Shown here piece after piece: positions 1 to 12,000 of a stretch of DNA of 64,000 nucleotides. Below the pieces are notes generated by a model, which saw nothing but the letters and a program-made list of their open reading frames with translations, was not told the origin of the DNA and searched no databases. Each line of letters starts with the position of its first letter. Position 1 is the first letter of the stretch. The position numbers and the translations under genes were made by a program. Location: the NCBI RefSeq assembly GCF_004798865.1, contig NW_025336480.1, positions 26,834,389-26,898,388 of the forward strand, in the 5' to 3' direction. The stretch is from Varanus komodoensis (Eukaryota; Chordata; Lepidosauria; Squamata; Varanidae).

Positions 1-227
1 AAGCTGCACAGCTATTCCTAGACCTCATGCTGTTTCCCAGGTTTGGCTCATACCCTGCAATACAGTAATGAGTTTAAGCTTACAGATGGTGCAAAACTTG
101 AATTACAAACACTTATAAGGATTAGAATGCAAATGATCTTGAAAACTAGAGAACAAATTTTGACAAAAGCATATGCTTGGAAGCAAAAAGAAATCAAATG
201 CACTCATTTAATTAGTTACTTATGATA

Positions 228-605
228 GTGGTTGATATATACCTTGCTCTTCTAATTGCCACAGCAGCTGACAATATTTCAAAAGACAACAAAAGAAAAA
301 CCCAAAAATACAACAAAAGCAGCAAAATCCATAGCAGCGAATTAAGATAAAAGTCCTCAGATGATGACGATGATGAAGATACTTCACCAGTAGTGTGCCA
401 AATGATACCAAAGTCAGTGACGAGGCAAGTGTCCCTGGGGAGAGCATTCCACAATCTGGTGGCCAGCAAGAGAAGCCTCTGTCCTCTGGGGCCATACCTT
501 ACAGATGGCAAAGACACCCAGAGATGGAGCTCCAAGGACACTTTGCAAGTACTGACAGACACATGTGGAGACAGGCATTCCTTCAAGTGAGCACAAGACT
601 TGTCC
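228..605 (-). mobile_element. L2/CR1-superfamily LINE 3' fragment
   Basis: The minus-strand frame reads LKECLSPHVSVST, then a FLQVP-like region, then RLWNALPRDTC, the C-terminal end of an L2-type reverse transcriptase ORF. It is followed toward 228 by a T-rich 3' UTR with a run of serine-like triplets (tca/tcg) and a degraded tail. The RAFSVAA box before LWN is degraded. Old and 5'-truncated. Confidence 0.6.
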
Positions 606-663
606 AGAAGAAAAGCAAATACTGCCTCATACCAAAAAGTTTCCAAAAGTAAATGGAACTAGG

Positions 664-948
664 CAGTGCTTTTTTTGTAAAAAAAAAAAAAAAAGGTGCC
701 GGAACTCATGTCGCCAGCAGTAAGCACTCAGCGCGCGACCACACACACCGCGACCACACACCGCGACCACACACACCGATCCCAAGCCGGGCGGCTCGGA
801 CACAAAAGCAGCCCGCAGGCACTATGTTAAAGATGTTTGCTGCTGACCTGCTACGCTGACAGGCGATTCAAAATCACTTCATAAAATCCATTGGAAAAAA
901 GGGTGCCAGAATGCTGTTCCGGTGTGTTCTATGACAAAAAAAGCCCTG
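664..948 (+). mobile_element. Nonautonomous hAT element, family 1, copy 1
   Basis: The element starts CAGTGCTTTTTTTGT and ends ACAAAAAAAGCCCTG, so the ends are near-perfect inverted repeats. It is flanked by a perfect 8-bp target duplication, gaactagg, at 656-663 and 949-956, which identifies a hAT transposon. Just inside are subterminal modules GGTGCCGGAACTC and its partner. The core shares aagcagcccgca and gctgacctgctacgct with the copies at 34604 and 47891. It is 285 bp long with no transposase and lacks part of the core. A short tandem array of CGCGACCACACA-like units lies at about 734-778. Confidence 0.9.
734..778. repeat. Minisatellite inside hAT copy 1
   Basis: About three tandem copies of a 14-16 bp unit starting cgcgaccacacac occur here and are not seen in the other two family members. 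They look like a local expansion after or during insertion. Confidence 0.7.
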
Positions 949-956
949 GAACTAGG

Positions 957-2501
957 TATTTCTTAAGTGCTTCAGAGGATACTGGCTATTATTTTACTGA
1001 GCCCAGGATTGCTCAGAAGAGAGCGGGGAGCTTTAAACTGCCACAATTTGTCTTGGACCCCTGCAAGGCCAGGGTCCCATGTACCATTGGCCCGCCATAT
1101 TGCTCACTGGAGACCGATGCATACGTGGGTCCTACTGCAGTCCCTATAAACCCCTGGGTAGTGCTAACTGTCCTTACCCACATGCTTTATGTGTCAGGAA
1201 TAGCTGCGAAGTGGAATTAAAGGACAATTTCAGGACAACTGTGACAAAGACCTATCTCAATGTCAGGCAGCATCAGGAAAATTCAAATACTTCACTGTTG
1301 TTGCCAACAGCTGTTGAGAACTTTCAGCTGAATTCTGCTGTTTGCTGGTGTGACATAACTAGAAAGAAGAGGGTGAGTGAGTTTAAGCTTTCAGCAGTTT
1401 TATATCCAGCAAGATAAGGCAATGTTATTGCAAATAACATTCATTTAGGCTCATCTCCACAATAGGGACATATGAAAAGGTTGTTTGCTTTTGACCAGGA
1501 TTTACTTAGTTCGCACCTTCCAGACCAAGTATGGACTTAGATACGATCTGTGATCAAAGTCCATACATTTGCAAGCTTGCAGTGTGACTCATGAACACTG
1601 GAATTATGTAGTCAACAGCATGGGTATGTTTGAAATGGCACAGTGTGTGTGCTTTGTAAAAGGCACACAAATGTGCTTTAATCAGTGGGAAAAAAATGTC
1701 TGCATTTCAGAGAGATACACAGTTGATGCATATTTGGGGGAAAATGCATGCAACTACATAGAGATTTTTATGGAAAGAGAAAAAAACCCCCCAAAGCTCA
1801 TGCTTTGGTACATTGTGTGTTGGTCATGTCAACTGGGGATGATGAAAATTGTCATCCAGCACATTTGGATGATGCTCTTTTGAGGACAGCAGGTGTACAG
1901 GAAGTGTGAACAACTGAGCCCCATGCCCAAGAAACCCTTCATTCACCTTGGCTAAAAGTCAAATGCAAGGTGAATATCCTCACCATGGAAATGTTCTGAA
2001 GACCTCAGAATTCCAGGCAACTCAGACCCAAGATGGTCCAAGGCAAAGCTGGCTTGCTTCTGGTTAGGGAATAACATTACCATGTCTCTCCTTTTATTTC
2101 CAATCCCAATGGTTTTGGGAGAAACATGGAAGGAACATCTCTAAAACTGGTTTTCTCTTCTCCTTGTTAGACTGTGTTCACCTGGCAGTATCAGCACTTG
2201 AAAAGAGCCCTCCAACCTCTAACATATCTGTTTTCCATGCACCTTACCCATGCTGGCTGTGCCAATATGCCATGCTTCCCACAAAGGTTCAAGAACCATC
2301 ACTGGCAGATGGTATCCCATTGATGCCTATGCGGTGAGCGGCTGGCACGGATTGCCCTGACCACCTTACAGCTGGCTCTCTGTGGCTCTGCAGAACAGCA
2401 GTAATGTAGTGTTCCTCCAAATCTCACCATCCGGAGTTGCGCTGTGCTTGGGAAAACCACCTCTACCTGCTTATCATACAGGAGGTTTTTGCTCTGGTAG
2501 A
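957..2501. other. Intergenic, no feature recognised
   Basis: No repeat family, exon or coding similarity is visible to me. The short open frames at 1079-1417 and 1569-1883 have low-complexity, non-protein-like translations. Confidence 0.5.
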
Positions 2502-2860
2502 AATCATAGAATAGTAGAGTTGGAAGGGGCCATGAAGGCCACCAGGTCCAACCCCTTGCAGTTGTAGGACACCACGTTACACCATCCCACCCAGATGGCT
2601 GTCCAGTTCCATCTTGAATGTCTCTAGTGTGGGAGAGCCCATGACCTCTCTAGGCAACTGGTCCCACTGTCCTGTTGCTCTGAAAGTGAGGAAGCTTTTC
2701 CTGATGTCCAGCCTGAATCCGGGTTGCCGCAACTTGAATGGATTATTCTGTGTCCTACACTCTGGCATCAGCAAGAAGAGATCTTGACCTTCCTCTCTGT
2801 GACAGCCTTTGAGGTACTTATAGAGGTATATCATGCCCCCTCCCCCACAGTCTTCTCTTA
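2502..2860 (-). mobile_element. CR1 LINE, 3' end
   Basis: Read on the minus strand it encodes the end of CR1 ORF2: FRLDIRKSFLTFRATGQW, DQLPREVMGSPTLETFKMEL and DSHLGGMV before a stop. The classic CR1 3' UTR follows, ending in the gattctatgatt-type terminus (seen in the plus strand as aatcatagaatagtagag at 2502). The reading frame is open for 85 codons, so this copy is moderately young. 5'-truncated. Confidence 0.9.
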
Positions 2861-3139
2861 ACCTGGTGCTTCTGCCAGTACCTGGATGGTGTCTCTGTAG
2901 CTGGGGTTAGCCCTCTCTGCAAGTCTAAGGGCCTATTCACATAGGATCTTCCACACCATCAGCTGCCACCTCCTGACTGGGGGACGGTTCTGGGACCTAT
3001 CTTTACAATGCACATCCCTCCCCCTGCCCCCCCCCCGGAAAAAGGCTTGCAATCAGGAGCATAAATGAAATGAACTGCACTTAGAGGAGGAACTGTGAGA
3101 GCCTCAGCAAGGTCAGACAGCTCATTATTGCCAGTTCGT

Positions 3140-3233
3140 ACCTCAGAGGTTCGCCATCAGCCCATCAAGTCCAGTATTGGTAACATGGACTGGCAGCAGT
3201 GGCTCTCCAGAGCTTCAGGCACTGAGCTATGGA
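3140..3233 (-). mobile_element. tRNA-type SINE fragment (group 2)
   Basis: On the minus strand it begins ccatagctcagtg (tRNA-like head) and jumps to ctggagagccactgctgcca, then ttggacttgatgggctgat. The tRNA-unrelated body is shared with 6085-6245 and 24800-24982. Most of the head between box A and the body is deleted. Confidence 0.6.
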
Positions 3234-3662
3234 TTCTCCCTGAAATGAGGGCTGAAAAGGAGCCAAACTCCCTCTGTACCTGAAAGAGTTGTGGTGGACT
3301 CTTGGGGCCTTAGAAATGTTGCAGTAGTCCTTGGTGCACACTGTAGCAGCGTGCATGTGTGTGTCGTATGCACATAAGCACAACACACTCCCACAATATA
3401 CAGAGCAACAGACACAGGGCGGGCACAGAATCTGGTTCACCAACATGCATGACAATGAAACACATGTTTCTAATGGCCTGTGGCAAAATACTTAGAAAGC
3501 CAATAAGGAAAGACCTTTTCCATTGGGAGGAAAAACCATTCAAACTGTGTATGTTTGTGAATTTTCCCATTATAGTCAATAGGAAAGCTATCTGAGGCTC
3601 CAGAAAACAAGGTGAAATAACCCTCTGCCTTGGATCAGAAGCTACCTAAACATTTCAGGGCT

Positions 3663-3711
3663 CCAGTCAAAGCCTGGCCTTAAATGATTTAGGACCAGGC
3701 TCTTTGAAAGA
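3663..3711 (+). mobile_element. Short L2-type LINE coding fragment
   Basis: One frame reads LNDLGPGSLKD, matching the L2 C-terminal motif ALNDLGPGYLKDR. The fragment ends abruptly at a pentanucleotide array. Confidence 0.55.
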
Positions 3712-3771
3712 TTTCCCTTCCCTTCCCTTCCCTTCCCTTCCCTTCCCTTCCCTTCCCTTCCCTTCCCTTCC
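3712..3771. repeat. (TTCCC)n microsatellite, 12 units
   Basis: Sixty bases of perfect ttccc repeats lie exactly between an L2 fragment and the 5' truncation point of a CR1 copy. Confidence 0.97.
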
Positions 3772-3774
3772 ATG

Positions 3775-4005
3775 ACAACCCAGATTCAGGCTGGACATCA
3801 GGAAACACTTTCTCACTGTCAGACGAATACAGCAGAGAAACCAGCTGCCTGGAGAGGTGGTGGGCTCTCCCACACTGGAGACATTCAGAAAGAAACTGAA
3901 CAGCCATCTGAGTGGGATGGTGTAAACTGGTGTCCTGCAACAGCAGGGGGTTGGACCTGATGGCCTTCATGGCCCCTTCCAACTCTGCTATTCTATGATT
4001 CTATA
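3775..4005 (+). mobile_element. CR1 LINE, 3' end
   Basis: It begins caacccagattcaggctgga, runs through the terminal ORF2 codons (aggtggtgggctctcccaca) and ends in the CR1 terminus ctattctatgattctata. It is the same subfamily as 14607-14828 and, inverted, 2502-2860. 5'-truncated. Confidence 0.9.
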
Positions 4006-4376
4006 AACCTGCCCAGTCCTGAGCAATGGACCTCAGAGAGGACCTTGGAGGAAAGATGGCTTCCTGTCTGCACATCTGACATCAAGCCCAAATGCAATCT
4101 TCTTACACGCTTGTTATTTGGGGAGTGGGGGTTCTTGATGCCTGAGAATGCCTCTTTCTGCATCCATCCTGTCTGAACATGATGCATGGACGGTTTGGTT
4201 TAAGATGCTCCTAGAAACATTTTTATTAGAGTTCTTTTTATATAGTGTTATGTTAGTCACAAGTTTCTGTACACCTGCTATATTTGAGTCACTTCAGTTA
4301 CATAACTCACCAGCTTTGTAATGTGTACCCTGATTCTGTCTGCTTTTTGCAGGCATTTAGTCAGACAAAAGACCCT

Positions 4377-4428
4377 CTGATTTCAGTGAGACTTACTCCC
4401 AGGCAGCACAAATAGGATTGCAGCCTTA
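4377..4428. repeat. Foldback repeat, group A (half copy)
   Basis: It contains agtgagacttactcccagg and aataggattgcagcc, the right arm of the group A module (gcaatcctatgcat... and its inverse). Related copies are at 8904, 17483, 44471, 53177 and 54601. Confidence 0.55.
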
Positions 4429-6084
4429 GTTTAGGGTCCTGTGCAGTTGTGATCACTTATTTCTAGCTACGCAATTTTATCTGAATGCAGTTAAACATGT
4501 GAAAAGTTTGTGACAGCCTCCATATCAGAATGAGCAAAGCTGTGCAACATCAATGGCCTTCAGTCCTTATCAACTAAAGCTTCTAAGAGCCAGAGAGTGT
4601 GTGCAAGATAATCAGATGTGCTCAATGAGCATACCTGTTGCTAAGTAAGTGCTGTGACAGCACACCTTAAAGCTCTATAATTGAATGTTGAGGCTAGCAC
4701 CAATAGAGTTGGCCCCTACAAGCAGTTCTGTTTGGGCTGTCCTCTTAAATCAGTGACTCACGGTGGGCTGATGGTGGAGAAGGTACATTTGGTGGGCAAG
4801 GAGCTGGGTCTATCTGCCATTTAATTTCCCAGGACACTTTGACCTAGGATCACAGGGGATTGTAGGAAATGAAAATGCCAGCCTAGGGAAAAATAAAGGA
4901 GGCTGCAAGGCCATGGCCTGTGGTGGGCCTGCTGGCACCCTGGTAGTGACCCAAGGGTGCTGGGTGCTGATACCCACTCTGCTCACCCTCTACTACCAGC
5001 TCCTCATTTCTCTTAGTTTGTCTCTTCTACACAGGATGGGGGAGGGTGATGAATTATTCTGATAGTAATTATTCTGCAAACAGTGATCAGCTGTAGCTTG
5101 ATCCTGCCAACCAACAGTGGAAATGATTTCTCTACTTCCTTTTTTTTAGTTTTTGTTGGTTGATGTCCAGTTACCACCACACTCCTGCCTACCATGTCTG
5201 AAATATGAACTTGAAAACTTCAGTACCGAGCATTAGAACAGAAAAGATTGATGCAGGCCGGCCCACTCTCCGGAGTTAGAAAGATCATGCCCTTGCTTTT
5301 TATTTCACTGGCAGATACCTAGCAGCAGAAAACTAGCCTGGCATGTTCTCTGGCAAGGAGCCCCCTTGTGCCATTTAAGCTGAGCAGCTTAAAAACTTGA
5401 CAGTTCAATACTGTATGCTCACAACTTTTCCCTTCTACACCACTCCTCCACTTGTCTTTCTTTTAGTGGGGGCAGGAGGGGAAATCTGCATTGTTCTCTT
5501 GAGATCGAAATTCATTTTAATTTTCACACAGTTGTGCTGAGATAATGCCTGTTTATCTGAATATGAATTACACTGGGCCAAGTGCTTAAAATGGCAATTT
5601 AAATAATTCCAGTACATTGATAACTTTGTAACATGCTATTCATACACAGGCAAAGTTACTTCAGGCAAAGTGCCAGCCTAACGATTGCAAGAAGGGCTGG
5701 CGCATCTTTCCTTTCACAAGACTGGCAAACTATCTCACATCTTGTATGGATTAGCTCTTTCTGTTTTGCTCCTTCCCCCTTTTAGAGCAGAAGTAAAGGA
5801 GAGACTTGGTCACACACGTGTGCAACACAGAGACATGTTTTTGCAGAAGGTGAAATGGCCATATGTCGCGAAGCCGGAAGTACAACAGAGGGTTGCCTTT
5901 TTAGTTCCACTTTCCTCAAGCAGCTCAAGCAGCTCCCAGGACCTGACTTCTCTTCTTACTGCTTGGAGAAACAGTCTTCAAAAGATAGAGTCTGCGTAGC
6001 AGTAGAGAACAGTTATGGATACTGAATGCTTAAACACAAACTAGCTTTACAGGGTTGTTTAAATGACACGAAGTGAGGAAAGGC
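4429..6084. other. Intergenic, no feature recognised
   Basis: I see no exon, RNA gene or clear repeat in this stretch. A serine-codon-like run (agcagctcaagcagctcc) near 5920 is simple sequence. Confidence 0.45.
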
Positions 6085-6245
6085 TAGGAAGCTAGGAAGC
6101 TCTGTTATGCTGAGTCAGTTCTAGGGTCCATCCAGCCCTGTATTGGTTGACACTGACTGGCAGTACCCCTCCGAGGTTGCAGGCAGGACTGATTCCAGCC
6201 TTCCTGGTCTTTGGCATGCAAAACATCTGCTCTATCGCTGAGAAA
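6085..6245 (-). mobile_element. tRNA-type SINE (group 2)
   Basis: On the minus strand it runs from a tRNA-like head (tctcagcgatagagcagatg, then ttttgcatgccaaagacc) through the body ctgccagtcagtgtcaacca to a ctgactcagcataaca terminus. The head still resembles A and B boxes but is diverged. The partner copy on the plus strand is 24800-24982. Confidence 0.8.
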
Positions 6246-6869
6246 GATGGAGAGCTTCTCACACCACCAGCCAAGGGGCATTGCACAGCCACTCCGTCTT
6301 GTCCTCTGCCATGCATGTTGCAGTCCAAATGGACCAGAGGCACGGCGCACACTAGCAACCAACCCAGACCAGGCTTACCTAGAAGTTCCATTTTTGGCTA
6401 CTGCAACATTTATCTCACCTGCCGACACAGAAGACTCTCTGATGCTTGACTCGCTTTCCCCTCCTTTTCTGGGTCTTTGGCCCTCTTTGCTGCTCCTTCT
6501 CCCTTTCTGGACGACTGTGAAACTGACAAAGTCTGGGTGGAAATCTGTCGTTTCAACAGCTGTGCCCCCACCCCCCATCCTCTAAAAGGACACACATAGA
6601 ATCCTGGAATAGTTGAAGTGGAAGGGGCCAAGAAGGCCCTTGGGTACAGTTCCCTGCCCAGGATATGCTGGCCTTCCCCAGCCTGCTCCCTACCAAGTCC
6701 ATCCCTTCACCTTGGGACACACCAGTGGTGCCATCTCATCTTCCAGCTCATTCTCACACTTGCCAGTGTTAACTCCATATCTCTTGAGGGGGGCTGTAAA
6801 ACACAGGCCACAGTGGCAAACAGAAGTATGGCTTTTACCCAAGAAATGTTTTTCTGCACTAGAAGTAGC

Positions 6870-7250
6870 AAGGGCAGAGTGAGGACACCCCAGAATTTAA
6901 AGGATCCCTCCTTAGCAGGGGGAAATCTCAGCTGTGGCACACCATTTGTGGAGTCAGCTCTCCAAAGGTGTGCCTGGTGCCCACTCTCTGTTCCTTTAGG
7001 TGCCGGGTGAAAACCGTTTTCTTACCCAATGTTTTCATAGATAAATTTTTATCTTCATTTTTATTAGCTGCAGTGGTGGTAGTAGTAGGATTATTGTCCT
7101 ATGTTTTATAGTATTATGGTATTTATTCATTGGATTACTGTCTTTTTATTATATGTGTCTTGCACATGTTTTATATTAATTATGGTATTTTGATTTTGTA
7201 AACTGCCCAGGAAGCCATTGAGCTGATGGACAGTGAAGAATTGCAATCAA
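6870..7250 (+). mobile_element. L2-type LINE 3' end
   Basis: A degraded coding end (aatttaaaggatccctcctt through ggtgccgggtgaaaaccgtt, the 'RALKTFL'-like terminus) is followed by a T/A-rich 3' UTR. It terminates in gtaaactgcccaggaagcc, the recurring L2 tail. No intact frame remains. Confidence 0.65.
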
Positions 7251-8216
7251 TCTCTCTTCCCCTACCTTCTCTCCCGACTCTTTACCTCTATCTCCACATC
7301 ATTTGATCAGCAAAAGGAGAAAGCCAAAGAGGGGTGAGTGAACATCTGTGAATGAAAAGTGCGAGGAGGAGTGACTGATTAATGGGACAATGTCTGTTGT
7401 TTCATTTACATCAGTAATGATCCCCAAGTCCTTTGATAGTGTCTGTAATGCTGGAAGGAACTGTGTCTTCCAAGCTGTCCTGTGCCTAGCGTATGTCATG
7501 CATTTTTCAGGAAGATTTCAGCTTGGCTGGGTGGGTCCCTATTCCACTATCCCCTGTAGTGCTTACTACTCTGGAAGGGGATACCTAAACTGAGAAATAG
7601 TTTTTTAAGTAGAATAAGATGCACATTTGCAATTGTAGGTGATGATTAGCAGCAGCTGAAGATAACCCATCACCCCCACACACAAATAAGACCTGTATAG
7701 TAATCTAAACTAGATTCTAAAGCATATCCGCGCATAGGCGTAATTTTAGGCACTGCCCCATTTCACAGTTGTTATTTATGCTGACAGAGCTAAACACCTG
7801 CAAAAACATTTCAAACTATAGCGTAGGCTGCCTTGTTCTACACTCCTTCCCTCTCAGAGTCAGGCTGGCTGCAAGTCTGGGGTCTTCTAGGGAGACAACA
7901 GGGGAAAGAGCACCGTGCTGATGCTCTCGACAGGAACGGCATGGTGTGGTGGCAAGGGGTCTGCACTGCCCCTTTCACCAGGCCAGGCCAGAGAGCTGTG
8001 CTTCCCAAGCCCCGCCTGCATGGGGGACTACTGCAACCAGCACTCGCCGCCATGCATGGAGGCTCTTGCAAAACCGGATGGTAAAAAGGACACACCGGAA
8101 GCCTGTGTGCCTTGGGGAGCATTCGCACAAGGCCCCTGTGCAGACTGGACCTCAGAACATGTGGCAGGTGGACACACCACACACAATACTGGTCCCCTTC
8201 CTTGCCTACATGGACC

Positions 8217-8370
8217 TCTTTTATTTGTTTGTTTCATTTCTATGCTGCCCAATGCTGACTCACAGCCAAACTTCCTTCACAAGAGCGTTGTGAGAATAAA
8301 CTGGAGAGGAGGAGGACTGTAAACCACCAAGAGGAGAAAAGGTGGGGTAATAAATGTAACAATCCTATTA
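8217..8370 (+). mobile_element. Sauria SINE 3' fragment next to a LINE tail
   Basis: The segment from about 8286 (gttgtgagaataaactggag, then ccaccaagaggagaaaaggt, taataaatg) matches the 3' half of Sauria SINEs. The preceding 8217-8265 (catttctatgctgcccaatg) reads as an L2 tail on the minus strand. Confidence 0.55.
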
Positions 8371-8639
8371 CAGTAATTAAAATAATAAGCTCTAAAGGAT
8401 TTTGAAGAAAGGGCAAACATCAAAGAAACACATTAGTTATGAAGGACACGCCACTGAAGGCCATCTCTCTTGCACTTACCTTTTTAGTATTGATAGGACC
8501 TCGTATCACTGTCGCATACTTTTTAATAGTTAGATAATGTTCGCAGTATTTTATTTGCCAGATCAAATCACTTAAATTTTGCCTTTATGGAAATGTCAGC
8601 AGGGCAAGTATCGCACTCGGTTAAACTGAACTTCCTCAT

Positions 8640-8795
8640 TGCAAGAGCGCTCCACGGGCGAGAGAGTAGTGGAGTCTCAGATGCAGCAGCGACGCCACGG
8701 AGAGGAGGCCAGCCCCTGATCAGCCGAGCCAAGCAGGATCTGGCTCCCTATCCCCAGTGAAGACAGTGGCCTTCCGTGTCCTGCATGAAACCAGG
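8640..8795. other. CpG-richer patch with a possible splice donor
   Basis: About 150 bp carries more CpG than its surroundings (gcgctccacgggcgaga, gcagcgacgccacggag). It ends in cctgcatgaaaccag followed by gtaggg, a plausible 5' splice site on the plus strand. It could be a noncoding first exon. There is no coding similarity. Weak. Confidence 0.25.
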
Positions 8796-8903
8796 TAGGG
8801 ATCAAGTGTGCAAATAAGAGAACCTGTTTGTCTGGTTTCTGGATTTTTTTTCTTAAGGCGGAGCGAGCTTTTCAATACAAAAGCTGAAAAAAAGCATCTA
8901 ATA

Positions 8904-9047
8904 GTGCAATCCTAGATATGTTTACTGAGAAGTAAGCCCTAGTGAGTCCAGTGGGGCATACTTCCAGACATAGGTACATTGGATTACACGTACATAGGTA
9001 CAGGTATAGGTCTGTATGTGTATAAATGCAAATAGGATTGCAGCCCA
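8904..9047. repeat. Foldback repeat, group A
   Basis: Left arm tgcaatcctagatatgttta, then gagaagtaagccctagtgag. Right arm aaataggattgcagccc. The arms are inverted relatives, separated by a longer spacer than in other copies (a tacataggtac-like partly repeated segment). Confidence 0.65.
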
Positions 9048-12000
9048 CAATTTTCTAGATAATCACTGAGAACAATAAGGAAGTCTCAGGTTGGCGAGCA
9101 AATGAATCACATAGGTAAGGTTTTCAAACTTTACTCATCCAAGTAATAATCAAAGAAGATATCATTGCATGTTACCTGTCTTATGCTAAATAATGCACCT
9201 GTGTGATACACAGCCATGCAAGGATGTCAACTGGGGCCTTTCTAGATTAGGATAGTGAACCATTATTGGCCCAGGGGCCAAATTCCTATTTGGGAAGGGA
9301 TGTAGGGGCTGCATTCAAGCAACAGGCACGGCTAAAGGGCCAGAAAGAGCCAAGAACAGCTAAAATCATTATCAGTTTGAACTTTTTTCCTATCAGGCAT
9401 ACAAAACACATGTTCCTTTCTATGCATTTCTACTCCATAGCAGGGCCCAGTACAAGAACTCCCTTGTTTGCAAAATCCCACCAATGCCCCCGACATGTAC
9501 TGCGGATATACTCCCAGAATCCTGTGCAACACTCAATCGTTCTGCATGGTAGACTAGCCTGGGTAGAAAGGCAGAACATTTCTAAGCAAATGTGATATTC
9601 TGTTCCAGATTCACTCTCAATCCTATCAAATACTAAGTGCCATTGCATGAAAAATGGTCATACTCTGAAATGCTAACTTCTGGGCATCCAATACTGAGAT
9701 CAAATATCACTGGGTGTTAAATGCGGACAGCAAATATCCAGAGACTATCTAAGAAATATAAGAACAATGGAGGAATACTAAAAAAAAGTTATCGGGTTCC
9801 TGAAATCCTATAAAATCTACACCAAATAGTACTCAATATATAATAGTACTCAGTATAATAGTACTCAAAGCCAGTCAAGCTGTTTTGGACTCTGAGACAG
9901 GCAATCTCCTTTCCTGCCAGTGAAATACAAAAATAATAAATTAAATAATATTGACTGCTTTTTTATGCCATCCCTCAGGCTTTAAAGAGTGTGCATGTGG
10001 CTTTGAAGAAGCCTGTCTCCTAAGGACAACCCTATTTGTAAAAAGGCATTATGCGAGGCGAGGAGAGCCTTTGATTGTAGGGGGGAAAACCCTCAGGCAG
10101 AAAAAGATTCACAGGAGACAGCAGGAGGTGAAGTACATGCAGGCAAAATGTCAGCTACTCTGGAGGGATCAGAGGCAACAGAGATCTTCAGGGCCTTTGA
10201 ACCTTTCTTTCAGCAACTGCCATTTTTTCCAGTTACATGAAAAGCAACAACTTCCAAAATAATTTTCTGCACAATGGACTCCTGCACATGAAAGCTTATT
10301 GTGCTGTAGTCAATATGTGAGTCTTTAAGGTGCCACAAGGCACTGTGGAGTTAAACACGCAAGGGCAAGAAGTTCCTGCCTTTCTCCCACACGAATTCAC
10401 CTTTCTGTAGCCAAGTGCAAACTCTGATGCCAGAGTGGATGGTGCAGGACCAGAATCTGGCCACATGGATCTTACACAAAGCAGGTGCACCCCAGAAAGA
10501 TGACTGGAGAGCCAAGAAGTCCAGATACACTCCAGCAAGCCAGGGCAAGCCGTACACTCCTAAATTACCTTGGCCCAAGTTCAGACTTTGCTGCTCATTC
10601 AAACACTTCTTGCAAGCAAGCCTACTTCTGTCCCTACCATCCACCCAAGATGTCTGGCCAGTTTGGAAGAAGCTCAAAGGAGAAGGGCCTCTGACACTCC
10701 ATGTGATATGCAAGCAGCCAACTGGTCTGCCCTTCTTCTTGTCAGGGCCTCGCTGCCGACAGTGGCCCAGGACACGAGCGCAGTTGCCCGGGCAGGTCTG
10801 CAGAGCGAGCAACTCTGATAACGCCAAGTGACAGCGGCGCTGCTAGGCAGGCTTGGCCTCCGGACAATGAAAATAATGAGCGGACCGTGGCAGGCAAAGT
10901 GGCGGCAACCCCTCCAAGCTTAAAAGGCTGCACTCCCTGCTAGTCTGCTAAGAGAGTGAGTCCGCAAGTCTCCTAGTAACAGCAGGGCTCCCGAGTTCAA
11001 AGGGAGGAAGCAGGCTTGCATTTCAGGCAGCTGATGGCATTTGCAGGCACTAGAGATCTAGGGCACAATTCAGAAGATCCAGGATCCATGCCCGTGGGCC
11101 TCTTCCTAACACTGCTTATGAGGCAACCTGTTTCCTCTCTAAGCTTAAGTTTAAAATTAGCATTTAAGTTTAGAGCAGAAGTAAACATGCTTCCAAAATG
11201 CTAATAATCTAGAAGGAGGAATCAGACTAGAAGGCTTTGCTGTGGGAAAAGGATACCCTTCACCCACCACCACATGGCATCTCCTTCCTTTTACCTCAGG
11301 AGAAGGCAACATGCAATCCCAGGAATGCCATATGACACCTGGCACCATTCACCCTTCGGGGTGACCCTTCCCAAAATCCTTTTATTCCCTACAAGCATAT
11401 GGAGCGCCTACAGAGTGCTGAAGGGGGCAAACTAGCTTGCTTGTAAACTCAGGGTCTAAATAGGAGCTCAGGATTAGACATGTGTGACAAATCCATTTTG
11501 GGAATGAGAATCCAACAGATTCTCTGGGCGTGGCTCCCTGGACTCTGGTTCATTTTGTCGTGGCCCTGAGTCCAAGTGGCTGGCAAGTGCACACCAGGAA
11601 TCAAGCTGTCACAAGCCCTGTGCAAGCAGCATCCCTCATCCATGTCATGTGCAGCAGCTTTTGTCTGTGCAGCACATGTCATGGAAGAAGCCTGCCGATT
11701 GCCCAAGCTTTGTTACACAAGCATTTGAGGACTTCTTCTCAACTCAGCTTGCTTTCTAAGACAGCCTGAGCAGAACAGGAAGTCTGCTAATGGTAGAGGA
11801 ATGGATTCTGTAGTGCTTCATTGCAGCCCTACTCCAGATGCCATTCCCCACACTTTGGGAGCCTGTGCAGGAGTCCAAGGGTGGGGGGTAAAAATGGCTC
11901 CTGGCCTTCCTTGGCCCGGCCCTGCTTTGTCACATCATGCCCCCCTTCCCTTTACTGGATTGCAATCGCCCTCTCTTTTTGCCTTCCCTTTACACGTTAT

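Noticed and set aside
10351-10831. Overlapping antisense frames of 158 and 138 codons
   Set aside because: Two long frames on opposite strands of the same GC-richer DNA are a composition effect. Neither resembles a known protein or shows splice context.
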